A DNA stretch of 64,000 bases from Burkholderia oklahomensis C6786 (GTDB lineage Bacteria > Pseudomonadota > Gammaproteobacteria > Burkholderiales > Burkholderiaceae): NCBI RefSeq assembly GCF_000959365.1, contig NZ_CP009555.1, forward strand, positions 2,108,001 through 2,172,000. The letters are read 5' to 3'. A program made the translations under genes and the position numbers. Position 1 is the first letter of the stretch. Every line of letters starts with the position of its first letter. The notes below the pieces were generated by a model that was not told where the DNA came from, did not search any database, and worked only from the letters and a program-made list of their open reading frames with translations. Shown piece after piece: positions 1 to 7,513 of this stretch.

Positions 1-1
1 C

Positions 2-262
2 GGCGACTTGCAGCGACAAATCGACGCGACCGCGCGCAGCGCCTACTCGGGTGTGGCGGCCGTGACCGCATTGACGATGATCCCGGACGTCGACAGAAAC
101 AAGACGCTGTCGATCGGCATCGGGGTAGGATCGTACAAGGGCTGCCATGCGATCGCGCTCGGCGGTACCGCATGGCTTGCGGCCAATCTGAAGATCCGAA
201 CCGGGATCGGGTTGAGTTCGGAGGGAAAAACGGTAGGCGTCGGGGCGAGCTGGCAGCACTGA
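2..262 (+). CDS. Trimeric autotransporter adhesin, C-terminal YadA anchor (5' end outside window)
   Basis: Only the last 86 or so codons are present; the frame is open to the left edge, so the gene begins outside the window. The translated end has the features of a YadA-like membrane anchor: alternating hydrophobic and polar residues forming beta strands, the GIGVGSYKG segment typical of the penultimate strands, and a terminal VGVGASWQH tail close to the usual aromatic-ending last strand. In this family three such ends form one 12-stranded outer-membrane barrel that displays a long trimeric stalk and head used for adhesion. It converges with tssL, separated by a hairpin terminator. Stalk length and binding specificity cannot be told from this piece. 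Confidence 0.85.
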   Translation, partial: GDLQRQIDATARSAYSGVAAVTALTMIPDVDRNKTLSIGIGVGSYKGCHAIALGGTAWLAANLKIRTGIGLSSEGKTVGVGASWQH

Positions 263-323
263 CTTTGCGGACGCTTTATGATCGACGGCCGCTGGACCCG
301 CGGCCGTCGCTTCCATCGACATG

Positions 324-350
324 AAAAGCCCGGCATCCAGCCGGGCTTCC
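324..350 (-). terminator. Hairpin terminator after tssL
   Basis: A GC-rich inverted repeat (AAGCCCGGC, short loop, GCCGGGCTT) lies a few bases beyond the tssL stop codon and is followed on the minus strand by a short T run (TTTTC). It should end the tssJKL transcript and may also stop adhesin transcripts from the other side. Confidence 0.7.
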
Positions 351-355
351 CTCAA

Positions 356-1141
356 TCAAGGCAACGAAATCGTCAAATTCGCCGACTCAGGCCCGACCTT
401 GATGACCTGCGAATAAGGCGCCAACGTCCGTACGGTGCTATTCCGCAGATACGTGTTGAGCCCGGCATAAGCGAGCAGCCCGACGAGCGCGAACACCGCT
501 CCAATCGCCCACAGCGGCACCTCGCGCTTGAGCCGGTGCGAGATCTGATCCGGCAGCGGCCAATGCGGCGCGAACGGCGCGCGCTTGCCCTTCATGTGCG
601 CGATCTCGTCGCCGAGCCGCGCGGTCAGATACGCGAGCTTCTCCGGTCCTTCGAGCAGATACTTGCCCTGAAAACCGAGCAGCAGGCACATGTGGAACAC
701 CTCGAGCGACTGCAGCCGCGCCGCGCCTTGCGCACGGCATTCTTCGAGATACTGATAAAACTTCTCGCCCGCGAGCTGCTCGCCGAACAGTACGAGCTGC
801 AGCGGCCGGCGCTCCCAGTCCGCGCGGATCTTGAACTGCGACGACAGCACCGATTCGTCGATCGCCGCGCAAAATGCGAACTTCGCCGCATAGACGTCCT
901 CGGCGGCGATGTTGAGCTTCTTCGCGCCGCGCTCGAACTCGCTGAGGAATTCCTGGATGCGCGTGCCGAACTCAGAGGCGTCGCCCGGCTCGCGGCCGTT
1001 CTTCAGCAGGAACAGCATGAAAAAGCCGTCGTACAGCAAATCGACGAGCGAGCGCGCCTGGAAGCCGGCGTCGGTCGACGACACCGTTTGCGGCGCGGGG
1101 GGCGGCGTGTTGCCGCCGAAAAGGGAAGGCGCGTAGCTCAT
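356..1141 (-). CDS. tssL: T6SS membrane-complex protein TssL (DotU/IcmH type)
   Basis: A 261-residue inner-membrane component of the T6SS membrane complex, which joins TssM and contacts the TssK baseplate adaptor. Most of the protein is the cytoplasmic DotU domain, with the conserved early LVDLLYDGFF and CAAIDESVL segments. One transmembrane helix follows near residues 210-230 (VPLWAIGAVFALVGLLAYAG), then a short periplasmic tail. There is no C-terminal OmpA peptidoglycan-binding domain as found in extended TssL proteins; the separate OmpA/BON protein at 14474-15400 may supply that function. The start codon overlaps the tssK stop (ATGA), so the two are translationally coupled. Confidence 0.95.
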   Translation of the reverse strand: MSYAPSLFGGNTPPPAPQTVSSTDAGFQARSLVDLLYDGFFMLFLLKNGREPGDASEFGTRIQEFLSEFERGAKKLNIAAEDVYAAKFAFCAAIDESVLSSQFKIRADWERRPLQLVLFGEQLAGEKFYQYLEECRAQGAARLQSLEVFHMCLLLGFQGKYLLEGPEKLAYLTARLGDEIAHMKGKRAPFAPHWPLPDQISHRLKREVPLWAIGAVFALVGLLAYAGLNTYLRNSTVRTLAPYSQVIKVGPESANLTISLP

Positions 1142-2484
1142 GACGTGACGGCGATCAGTTCGAATTTGAGATCGTTGATTCCGGACGGCGCGTAGATCAT
1201 CGCCGACTGGGCCTGCAGCATTCGCTCATAGAGCGGGCTGCGCGCATCGAGCGCGAAGTAGCATGCGCCCGGGCGCACGGGAATCGCGGGCGGCACCTGC
1301 GGCGTGTACGCGAGGCGCACGCCCGGCATCGCGGACAGCACGAGCTTGTCGACGTCGTCCGGCGCGCCGACCTTGAAGCGCGCGGGCACGGCCTCGACGA
1401 GCTCGACCGAAGGCATGTCCGCCGACACCGCGAGATAGAACGCGGTCTTGTCGTCGATCTTGCCGGAATCGAGCCGTCCGACGTGGAACGACGGCCGCAC
1501 TTCCTCGAGCGTGATCGCGAAGTAGCGCGTCGAGATCACGGTCTCGAGCAGGTCGCGCAGGATCGTGTCGAGGCGCGCGAAGCCGGGGCCCGGATCGTCA
1601 TGCCGATAAGCGGGCAGATCGGCGAGCACATAGCCCTTCGAAAACGTCATCAGCTGGCCGGCAAGGCGCAGCAGTTCCTGGAACAGCCGCTCCGGATGCA
1701 GCGCCGAATGCTGGTGCAGGTGCGCGAGCGCGGCGAACGCGGCGCTTGCCGTGTGCAGCAGCCAGAACGATGCGATGTCGCCCGAGCGGAATTCGATGAT
1801 GTTCTTCGTCGGTTCGCGATGGAAGCCGTACAGCGCGTTCACCTTCGCCTGCAGCGCGTCGATCAGCTGGCGCAGGCGCTGATGCAGGATTGGCGACGCC
1901 TCGATCGCAAGGCACGGCGGCACGAAGCTGTCGTCGATCTCGAAGCCGGACGTCGCGGTGCGGCGCACGCGCACGAGCGGGATCGACAGCAACTGGTCGC
2001 GCGGCTCGCTGTGCGCGATCAGCTTCACGTTGGTCTTCAGGAACGTGATGTCGGCTTCGGCGGCGTCGGTGAAGTGGTCGGCGACGCTCGCCTGCTCGCT
2101 GACGAAGCGCGACACGAAGCCTCCGTCGCGGTTCTCCGCGTAGTTCGAGCCCGTCTCGCGCAGCGGATGCAGCGCCAGGTAGAACGTGAATTCGTTGATG
2201 CCCTCGGGCAGCGTGTCGAGCGCGATGGGCGGCGGCAGTTCGTCGGCCTGCGGCGCGGAGTAGAGCGCGCCGTCCGGGAACACGAGCGACAGTTCGCTTG
2301 CGCGCAGCACGTTGCTGCCGAGCGCGTCGCGATCGAACCGCACCGAACGCACGCCCCAGTTGTACGGCTGGATCGCCTGAATCGATTCGAAGAGGCGCGC
2401 TTCGTGATACGCGTCCTGCCGCTGAAAGTGCTGCGGCCTCAGAAAGAGGCCTTCCCCCCAGAGCACCTTGGCCGAATAACTCAT
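1138..2484 (-). CDS. tssK: T6SS baseplate adaptor TssK
   Basis: A 448-residue TssK/VasE/ImpJ family protein. In known systems TssK trimers link the TssEFG baseplate wedges to the TssJLM membrane complex. The opening MSYSAKVLWGEGLFLRPQHF is a hallmark of the family (W-x-E-G-hydrophobic-F-L-x-P-Q-H-F), and the length is normal. It lies between tssJ (108 bp upstream) and tssL (4-bp overlap) in a leftward operon. The 108 bp between tssJ and tssK are AT-rich and contain no further gene. Confidence 0.96.
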   Translation of the reverse strand: MSYSAKVLWGEGLFLRPQHFQRQDAYHEARLFESIQAIQPYNWGVRSVRFDRDALGSNVLRASELSLVFPDGALYSAPQADELPPPIALDTLPEGINEFTFYLALHPLRETGSNYAENRDGGFVSRFVSEQASVADHFTDAAEADITFLKTNVKLIAHSEPRDQLLSIPLVRVRRTATSGFEIDDSFVPPCLAIEASPILHQRLRQLIDALQAKVNALYGFHREPTKNIIEFRSGDIASFWLLHTASAAFAALAHLHQHSALHPERLFQELLRLAGQLMTFSKGYVLADLPAYRHDDPGPGFARLDTILRDLLETVISTRYFAITLEEVRPSFHVGRLDSGKIDDKTAFYLAVSADMPSVELVEAVPARFKVGAPDDVDKLVLSAMPGVRLAYTPQVPPAIPVRPGACYFALDARSPLYERMLQAQSAMIYAPSGINDLKFELIAVTS

Positions 2485-2592
2485 GTCAAATCCGCTTAAA
2501 TGTGATTGGGCCGTTGGTCGGTTTATTCGCGTCGCAATTGGCGAGCGAATCGTTAATCTTTGTTAAATGACTTTTAAATGCCATCTCGAATT

Positions 2593-3207
2593 TCACCCGC
2601 AGTTCACCGACGAGAGCAAATCGAGCCGCTCCGCCGGCATGCCCTGTTGCGAAGGGATGACGGTGCCGCCCGTCACGGTCATCGCGCAGTTGTGCAGGCC
2701 GATAATTATGCCGGATTTCTCGGACTTCGCAGGATCGAAAGCCAGCTTCCAGCGCTGCAGCGCCGGGTCGCGAAAGAGCGCGACGATGCCGAATGCCTGC
2801 GCTTCGCGCGACACTTTTTCGGTCGCGTTGTAGCGCTGTCCCGGAATCAGCGTGATTTCGCGCACGCTCAGCAAATCGTTGCCGAGCGCGGTCTTTTCCT
2901 TGGCCGGATCGGTGAAGCTGTCGAACGGCGCCTGCTGGAACGATGTCGGATCCTTCAGCGCGTAGAGGCGCACGACGAGCGCGAGCGGGCGGTTGTCGTT
3001 CGCGGCGTTGAGGTTCGGCGCGGCGTAGAGCGTCAAGCCGACGTTGCGCGGCGGCTTCTGCGAATCGGGCACGTCGGGCTTGCCGACGCCCACCATCTGC
3101 AGCGCGGCGCTGCCTGCCGAACCGAGGAGCGGCACGGCGGCCGCGCAGCCGCCGAGCAGGACGCAGGCGGCGAGCGGCAGCGCGTAACGAGTCACATGCG
3201 GATTCAT
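2593..3207 (-). CDS. tssJ: T6SS outer-membrane lipoprotein TssJ
   Basis: A 204-residue lipoprotein of the T6SS membrane complex. The signal peptide ends in a lipobox LLGGC with the acylated cysteine at residue 21, so the mature protein is anchored in the outer membrane facing the periplasm and would bind the TssM C-terminal domain. The sequence shows the TssJ pattern of beta strands with P-R-N-V-x-L-T-L-Y-A-A-x-N-L-N after the linker and NDRPLALVVRLYALKD, typical of the SciN/VasD family. It is the first gene of the tssJ-tssK-tssL operon and is transcribed away from the TPR lipoprotein gene at 3584. Confidence 0.95.
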   Translation of the reverse strand: MNPHVTRYALPLAACVLLGGCAAAVPLLGSAGSAALQMVGVGKPDVPDSQKPPRNVGLTLYAAPNLNAANDNRPLALVVRLYALKDPTSFQQAPFDSFTDPAKEKTALGNDLLSVREITLIPGQRYNATEKVSREAQAFGIVALFRDPALQRWKLAFDPAKSEKSGIIIGLHNCAMTVTGGTVIPSQQGMPAERLDLLSSVNCG

Positions 3208-3583
3208 CGATTTTCCGGGCGCGGCGCCCTTTGCTCCCTGTCAAAACTATCAGTTACTTGGCCGATTTGGTGGCACAAAAAACAACTGCATCTTCAAATA
3301 CCGGACAGATCGCCGTCAATGTCGTTGTATTCGGAAAAAATTTCCACAAATTAGGCGAAATCGAATTCTTTTGCGGCAATAATTGCATTGGGAGCGGTAC
3401 ACGTGTGATTCCCCGGGCGTGCGCGGCCGCTTCGGGCGGCGCGCTGCGCTACTTTTAAAACGGCCGCTCTTCACGCGAAGATTGAATTATGAAAAATTGA
3501 TCGGTACTATACCCGCGCGCTTGTAGCAAAGCAAAATCACGAATTCTCAACGATTTAAAACGCCCGCGCCGGGGAAATAAACG
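3208..3583. promoter_or_regulatory. Divergent control region of the T6SS
   Basis: This 376-bp region lies between tssJ (leftward) and the TPR lipoprotein/tssB operon (rightward) and is clearly more AT-rich than its surroundings. A good sigma-70-type promoter points right: TTGAAT at 3482-3487, a 17-base spacer and TACTAT at 3505-3510, giving a predicted start near 3517, about 67 bases ahead of the lipoprotein ATG. No equally clear leftward promoter was found. No gene is encoded here. Confidence 0.55.
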
Positions 3584-4258
3584 ATGAAAGACCGTCTCTT
3601 CGCAAAACTTTCTGGGGTAGTGTTGGCCTGCGGCATCATCGCCGGTTGCGCGTCGCAGCCGACTCCGCCGACGCCCGAAGCATTCAACAAGTCGTTGGCC
3701 GACGCCGACGCTGTGGCGAAGGCAGGCGATCAGGACCGCGCGATCGGCCTTTATCAGCAACTTGCGAAATCCGATCCGACGCGCGAAGAGCCGTGGTCGC
3801 GAATCGCGCAGATCCAGTTCCAGCAGGGCCACTACGGCCAGGCGATCGTCGCCGCTCAGGAGGCGCTGCAGCGCGACAAGACCGACCGTCAGGCGAAGAG
3901 CGTGCTTGCCGTCGCGGGCCTGCGCATCGCGACCGAATCGCTCGGCGAGCTGCGCCAGGATTCGTCGCTCGCGGGCGACGCGAAGTCGGACGCGCAGGCG
4001 CTCGCGAAGCAGCTGCGCGACACGCTCGGCGAAGCCGCGCTGTTCCCGCCCGAGCAGCAGACGAAGCCCGTCGTGAAGAAGCGCCGCATCGTGCGCCGCG
4101 CGAAGCCGCCCGTGCACGAGGCCGCGCCCGCCGAAAACAGCACGGCGGCCGCACCCGCGACGCCGGCTGCCCCCGCGACGCCGGCGCCCGCGAAGGCGGC
4201 AACCACGTCGGCGCCCGCGAAGGCGGCTGGCGGCGATCCGTTCAGCGCACTGCGTTAA
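3584..4258 (+). CDS. T6SS-associated TPR lipoprotein
   Basis: A 224-residue protein with a lipoprotein signal (MKDRLFAKL... IIAGC, acylated Cys at residue 22), then tetratricopeptide-like helices at about residues 35-110 (AKAGDQDRAIGLYQQLAKSD, QGHYGQAIVAAQEALQRD). The last 85 residues are a basic KKRR stretch followed by an Ala/Pro/Lys-rich low-complexity tail. It is first in the rightward T6SS operon, 36 bp before tssB, and has its own promoter signal. Similar lipoproteins occupy this position in related Burkholderia T6SS clusters. The TPR domain suggests a periplasmic scaffolding role and the tail could reach across the periplasm, but the molecular function is unknown to me. Confidence 0.85.
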   Translation: MKDRLFAKLSGVVLACGIIAGCASQPTPPTPEAFNKSLADADAVAKAGDQDRAIGLYQQLAKSDPTREEPWSRIAQIQFQQGHYGQAIVAAQEALQRDKTDRQAKSVLAVAGLRIATESLGELRQDSSLAGDAKSDAQALAKQLRDTLGEAALFPPEQQTKPVVKKRRIVRRAKPPVHEAAPAENSTAAAPATPAAPATPAPAKAATTSAPAKAAGGDPFSALR

Positions 4259-4294
4259 GCCGCGCGCGACCCACACACTAATCGGGAGCCGTCG

Positions 4295-4813
4295 ATGGCG
4301 AAGAAAGAGAGCATTCAAAAGCGCTTGCAGAAAGTGCGGCCGCCCCGCGTCCAACTGACGTACGAGGTCGAACGGGGCGACGCGATCGAGATCAAGGAGC
4401 TGCCGTTCGTCGTCGGGGTCGTCGGCGATCTGGCCGGGCAGTCGGAAGTCGAGCAGCCGAAGCTGCGCGACCGTAAGTTCGTGAACATCGATCGCGACAA
4501 CTTCGACGACGTGATGAAGGCGATCGAGCCGCGCGCCGCGTTCCAGGTGGAGAACCGCCTGAGCGAAGCGGGCGGCAAGTTCGCGGTCGATCTGAAGTTC
4601 CGTTCGATCAACGATTTCAATCCGGACGAAGTCGTCGAGCAGGTCGAACCGTTGAGGCGTCTGCTCGAGGCGCGCTCGAAGCTCGCCGATCTGCGCAACA
4701 AACTGGCCGGCAACGACAAGCTCGAAGACCTGCTGAGCGAAGTGCTGTCGAACACGCAGCAGCTGGAAGCGCTGAAGAAGAGCGCCGACGGCGGCGACAA
4801 GCAGGGCGAATGA
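4295..4813 (+). CDS. tssB: T6SS contractile sheath small subunit TssB
   Basis: A 172-residue VipA/TssB protein. Together with TssC it forms the contractile sheath around the Hcp tube; contraction drives the tube into the target cell. Family signs are the opening MAKKESIQKRLQKVRPPRV, the LPFVVGVVGDLAG strand and the LRRLLEARSKLADLRNKLAGNDKLEDLL helix near the C-terminus that pairs with TssC and exposes the ClpV-binding region. Length is normal. The stop codon lies 16 bases before tssC, so the pair should be made in a fixed ratio. Confidence 0.97.
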   Translation: MAKKESIQKRLQKVRPPRVQLTYEVERGDAIEIKELPFVVGVVGDLAGQSEVEQPKLRDRKFVNIDRDNFDDVMKAIEPRAAFQVENRLSEAGGKFAVDLKFRSINDFNPDEVVEQVEPLRRLLEARSKLADLRNKLAGNDKLEDLLSEVLSNTQQLEALKKSADGGDKQGE

Positions 4814-4829
4814 GCAACGGGGTGGCGAA

Positions 4830-6320
4830 ATGAACCAGCAAACGGCTGCGGCCCAATCGACCGGCGCTCAGGCCGGCACGGAATCCTCGCTGCTCGACGA
4901 CATCGTCGAGAAGAGCAAGGTCGCGAAATCCGAATCCGAGCATGCGCGCGCGAAGGACCTGATCGGCGAACTCGTCAATCAGGTGCTCGACGGCACGGTG
5001 GTCGTGTCGGACAACCTGTCGGCGACGATCGACGCGCGCGTCGCGGAGCTCGATCGCCTGATCTCGTCGCAGCTCTCGGCCGTGATGCACGCGGCCGAGT
5101 TCCAGCGTCTCGAGAGCACGTGGCGCGGGCTCGACTACCTGGTGAAGGAAAGCAACACCGGTTCGACGATCAAGATCAAGGCGCTGCACGCGCCGAAGCG
5201 CGATCTCGTGCGCGATTTCAAGAACGCGTCCGAGTTCGACCAGAGCGCGCTCTTCAAGAAGGTGTACGAAGAAGAATTCGGCACGTTCGGCGGCTCGCCG
5301 TTCGGCGTGCTGGTCGGCGACTACGAGATCTCGCGCCAGCCGGAAGACCTGTACTTCATCGAGCAGATGTCGCACGTCGCGGCGGCCGCGCACGCGCCGT
5401 TCGTCGCGTCGGCCGCGCCCGAGCTGCTCGGCCTCGAGTCGTTCGCCGATCTCGGCAAGCCGCGCGACCTCGGCAAGGTGTTCGACACCGTCGAATATGC
5501 GAAGTGGAAGTCGTTCCGCGATTCCGAGGATTCGCGCTACGTCGGCCTCACGCTGCCGCGCTTCCTCGGCCGCCTGCCGTTCAATCCGAAGGACGGCGCG
5601 ATCGCGGAGAGCTTCAACTTCGTCGAGGACGTCGACGGCACCGATCACAACAAGTACCTGTGGTGCAACGCCTCGTGGGCGTTTGCCGCGCGTCTGACGG
5701 CCGCGTTCGACGACTTCGGCTGGTGCGCGGCGATTCGCGGCGTCGAAGGCGGCGGCCTCGTCGAGGATCTGCCGACCCACACGTTCAAGACCGACGACGG
5801 CGAAATCGCGCTCAAGTGCCCGACCGAGATCGCGATCACCGACCGCCGCGAGAAGGAGTTGAGCGACCTCGGCTTCATCCCGCTCGTGCATTGCAAGAAT
5901 TCCGACTACGCCGCGTTCTTTGCTGCGCAATCGGTGCAAAAACCGAAGAAATACAGCACCGACAGCGCCAATGCGAATGCCGTCCTGTCCGCCCAGCTGC
6001 AGTACATCTTCTCGGTATCGCGCATCGCGCATTACCTGAAGGCGATGATGCGCGACAAGATCGGCAGCTTCGCGTCCGCGCAGAACGTCGAAACGTTCCT
6101 CAATCGCTGGATCTCGCAGTACGTGTTGCTGGACGACAACGCGACTCAGGAACAGAAAGCGCAGTTCCCGCTGCGCGAAGCCTCCGTACAAGTGTCAGAG
6201 ATTCCCGGCAAGCCGGGTGCGTATCGTTCGGTCGCGTTCCTGCGCCCGCACTTCCAGCTCGACGAGCTGTCGATTTCTCTGCGCCTTGTCGCTGATCTGC
6301 CCAAACCGGCAAATTCATAA
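4830..6320 (+). CDS. tssC: T6SS contractile sheath large subunit TssC
   Basis: A 496-residue VipB/TssC protein, the major sheath subunit. Recognisable family blocks include ESTWRGLDYLVKESNTG, EFGTFGGSPFGVLVGDYE, LTLPRFLGRLPF and the near-C-terminal WISQYVLLDDNA. The N-terminal helix carries the interface expected to expose the TssH-binding surface after contraction. It follows tssB closely and precedes hcp after a 71-bp gap that holds a strong hairpin. Confidence 0.97.
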   Translation: MNQQTAAAQSTGAQAGTESSLLDDIVEKSKVAKSESEHARAKDLIGELVNQVLDGTVVVSDNLSATIDARVAELDRLISSQLSAVMHAAEFQRLESTWRGLDYLVKESNTGSTIKIKALHAPKRDLVRDFKNASEFDQSALFKKVYEEEFGTFGGSPFGVLVGDYEISRQPEDLYFIEQMSHVAAAAHAPFVASAAPELLGLESFADLGKPRDLGKVFDTVEYAKWKSFRDSEDSRYVGLTLPRFLGRLPFNPKDGAIAESFNFVEDVDGTDHNKYLWCNASWAFAARLTAAFDDFGWCAAIRGVEGGGLVEDLPTHTFKTDDGEIALKCPTEIAITDRREKELSDLGFIPLVHCKNSDYAAFFAAQSVQKPKKYSTDSANANAVLSAQLQYIFSVSRIAHYLKAMMRDKIGSFASAQNVETFLNRWISQYVLLDDNATQEQKAQFPLREASVQVSEIPGKPGAYRSVAFLRPHFQLDELSISLRLVADLPKPANS

Positions 6321-6334
6321 GCGAGTTGAGATCG

Positions 6335-6353
6335 CCCGGGCGGGCCGCCCGGG
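6335..6353 (+). promoter_or_regulatory. Hairpin between tssC and hcp
   Basis: CCCGGGC at 6335-6341, a 5-base loop and GCCCGGG at 6347-6353 make a perfect 7-bp GC stem. No T run follows, so this is more likely an RNA-stabilising or processing element in front of hcp than a terminator. Confidence 0.5.
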
Positions 6354-6391
6354 TAGGACGTTAAAACCACCTCTTTGGGGAGTCGTAGGCC

Positions 6392-6895
6392 ATGTTAGAC
6401 ATGTACTTGAAGTTCGGCAATCCTGCCATCAAGGGCGAGTCCGCGGACAAGGACCATGCCGGTTGGATCGAGCTGAAATCCTGGGACCATTCGATCGTCC
6501 AGCCGCGTTCGGCGACCGCGTCGACTTCGGGCGGCCACACGTCGGAGCGTTGCGAGCACGGCGACATGGTGTTCACGAAAGAAATCGATATGGCGAGCCC
6601 GCTGCTGTATCAGCACGCGTCGGGCGGCACGACGTTCGACGAAGTGACGATCGATTTCATGCGTTCGGACGGCGAAGGCGAGCGCGTCAAGTATCTCGAG
6701 ATCAAGCTGAAGTACGTGATCGTCGCGAGCGTGACGCCGAGCGTGCAGAAGGAAGGCCTGCCCCTCGAGCAATTCGCGCTGAAGTACGCCGCGGTCCAGT
6801 GGAAGCAGACGCAGCAGAAGATCGGCGGCAACCAGGGCGGCAACACGCAGGGCGCCTGGAGCCTCACGAAGAACGACAAGACCTACGCGGTCTAA
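6392..6895 (+). CDS. hcp: T6SS tube protein Hcp (TssD)
   Basis: A 167-residue Hcp1-family protein. Hcp hexamers stack into the inner tube that is expelled by sheath contraction and can carry small effectors in the lumen. The sequence shows the family pattern: MLDMYLKFG opening, IKGES, the GWIELKSWDHSI strand, TSGGHTSERCEHGDMVFTKEIDMASPLLY, then paired beta strands, ending in KNDKTYAV. There is no C-terminal effector extension. It is bracketed by two hairpins, one upstream without a T run and one downstream with a T run, which would favour abundant hcp message compared with the following genes. Confidence 0.97.
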   Translation: MLDMYLKFGNPAIKGESADKDHAGWIELKSWDHSIVQPRSATASTSGGHTSERCEHGDMVFTKEIDMASPLLYQHASGGTTFDEVTIDFMRSDGEGERVKYLEIKLKYVIVASVTPSVQKEGLPLEQFALKYAAVQWKQTQQKIGGNQGGNTQGAWSLTKNDKTYAV

Positions 6896-6904
6896 GTTCG
6901 ACGC

Positions 6905-6940
6905 GGGAACGGGGCACGGCGCGTGCCCCGTTCCCGTTTT
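6905..6940 (+). terminator. Terminator/attenuator between hcp and tssE
   Basis: GGGAACGGGGCAC at 6905-6917 pairs perfectly with GTGCCCCGTTCCC at 6923-6935 around a 5-base loop, followed by GTTTT. This 13-bp stem lies 10 bases after the hcp stop and 13 bases before the tssE start. Since tssE-tssA continue the operon, it is probably a partial terminator. Confidence 0.8.
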
Positions 6941-6952
6941 GCGTGGAGCCCG

Positions 6953-7435
6953 ATGAAACGCTTCGAACCGAGCTTCCTCGACAAGCTGTTCGACGACGAA
7001 CCGCATGTGCCGGCGCCCGCTGCAATGCGGCAATTGTCGCTGGAAGAACTGAAGAACACGGTCGCGCGCGACGTCGAGGCGATCCTGAACACGCGCATCG
7101 CGCTGACCGACGAAGATCTTGCCGCGCTGCCGGAGTGCCAGCGCTCGGTGTTGACCTACGGGCTGAACGACTTCGCCGGCCTGAGCCTCGCGAGCCACTA
7201 CGACCGCACGTTCATCTGCAAGTCGATTCAGCAGGCGATCGCGCGGCACGAGCCGCGGCTGCAGCAGGTGTTGGTGACGTTCGAGCTGAACGAGCAGTCG
7301 ACGAACGCGCTCTACTTCGCGATCCAGGCGCTGCTCGTCGTGCATCCGGCCGAGGAGCCGGTGACCTTCGATGCGATGCTGCAGCCGTCGACGTTGCAAT
7401 ATTCGGTGACGCGCTCGCGCGCCACCAAGGTTTGA
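6953..7435 (+). CDS. tssE: T6SS baseplate protein TssE
   Basis: A 160-residue gp25-like protein (lysozyme-fold baseplate component, homologous to phage T4 gp25) which initiates sheath polymerisation. The ATG at 6953 gives the expected opening MKRFEPSFLDKLFDD; a longer frame upstream lies in the hcp terminator and was rejected. The ELKNTVARDVEAILNTR segment and the conserved S-x-L-x-Y-G-L-N-D-F block match the family, as does the later FELNEQSTNALYFAIQALL. Confidence 0.95.
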   Translation: MKRFEPSFLDKLFDDEPHVPAPAAMRQLSLEELKNTVARDVEAILNTRIALTDEDLAALPECQRSVLTYGLNDFAGLSLASHYDRTFICKSIQQAIARHEPRLQQVLVTFELNEQSTNALYFAIQALLVVHPAEEPVTFDAMLQPSTLQYSVTRSRATKV

Positions 7436-7513
7436 GCCGTATCGCGTGAGCCGCCGGGCGCCGCGCGGCAACGAGAAGCCCGGCACGAGAGCATCAGGTT
7501 TCGGGGATCGTCG

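Noticed and set aside
3270..3300. Sigma-54-like TGGCAC...TGC sequence in the T6SS control region
   Set aside because: The distance between the GG and GC elements is too long for a sigma-54 promoter.
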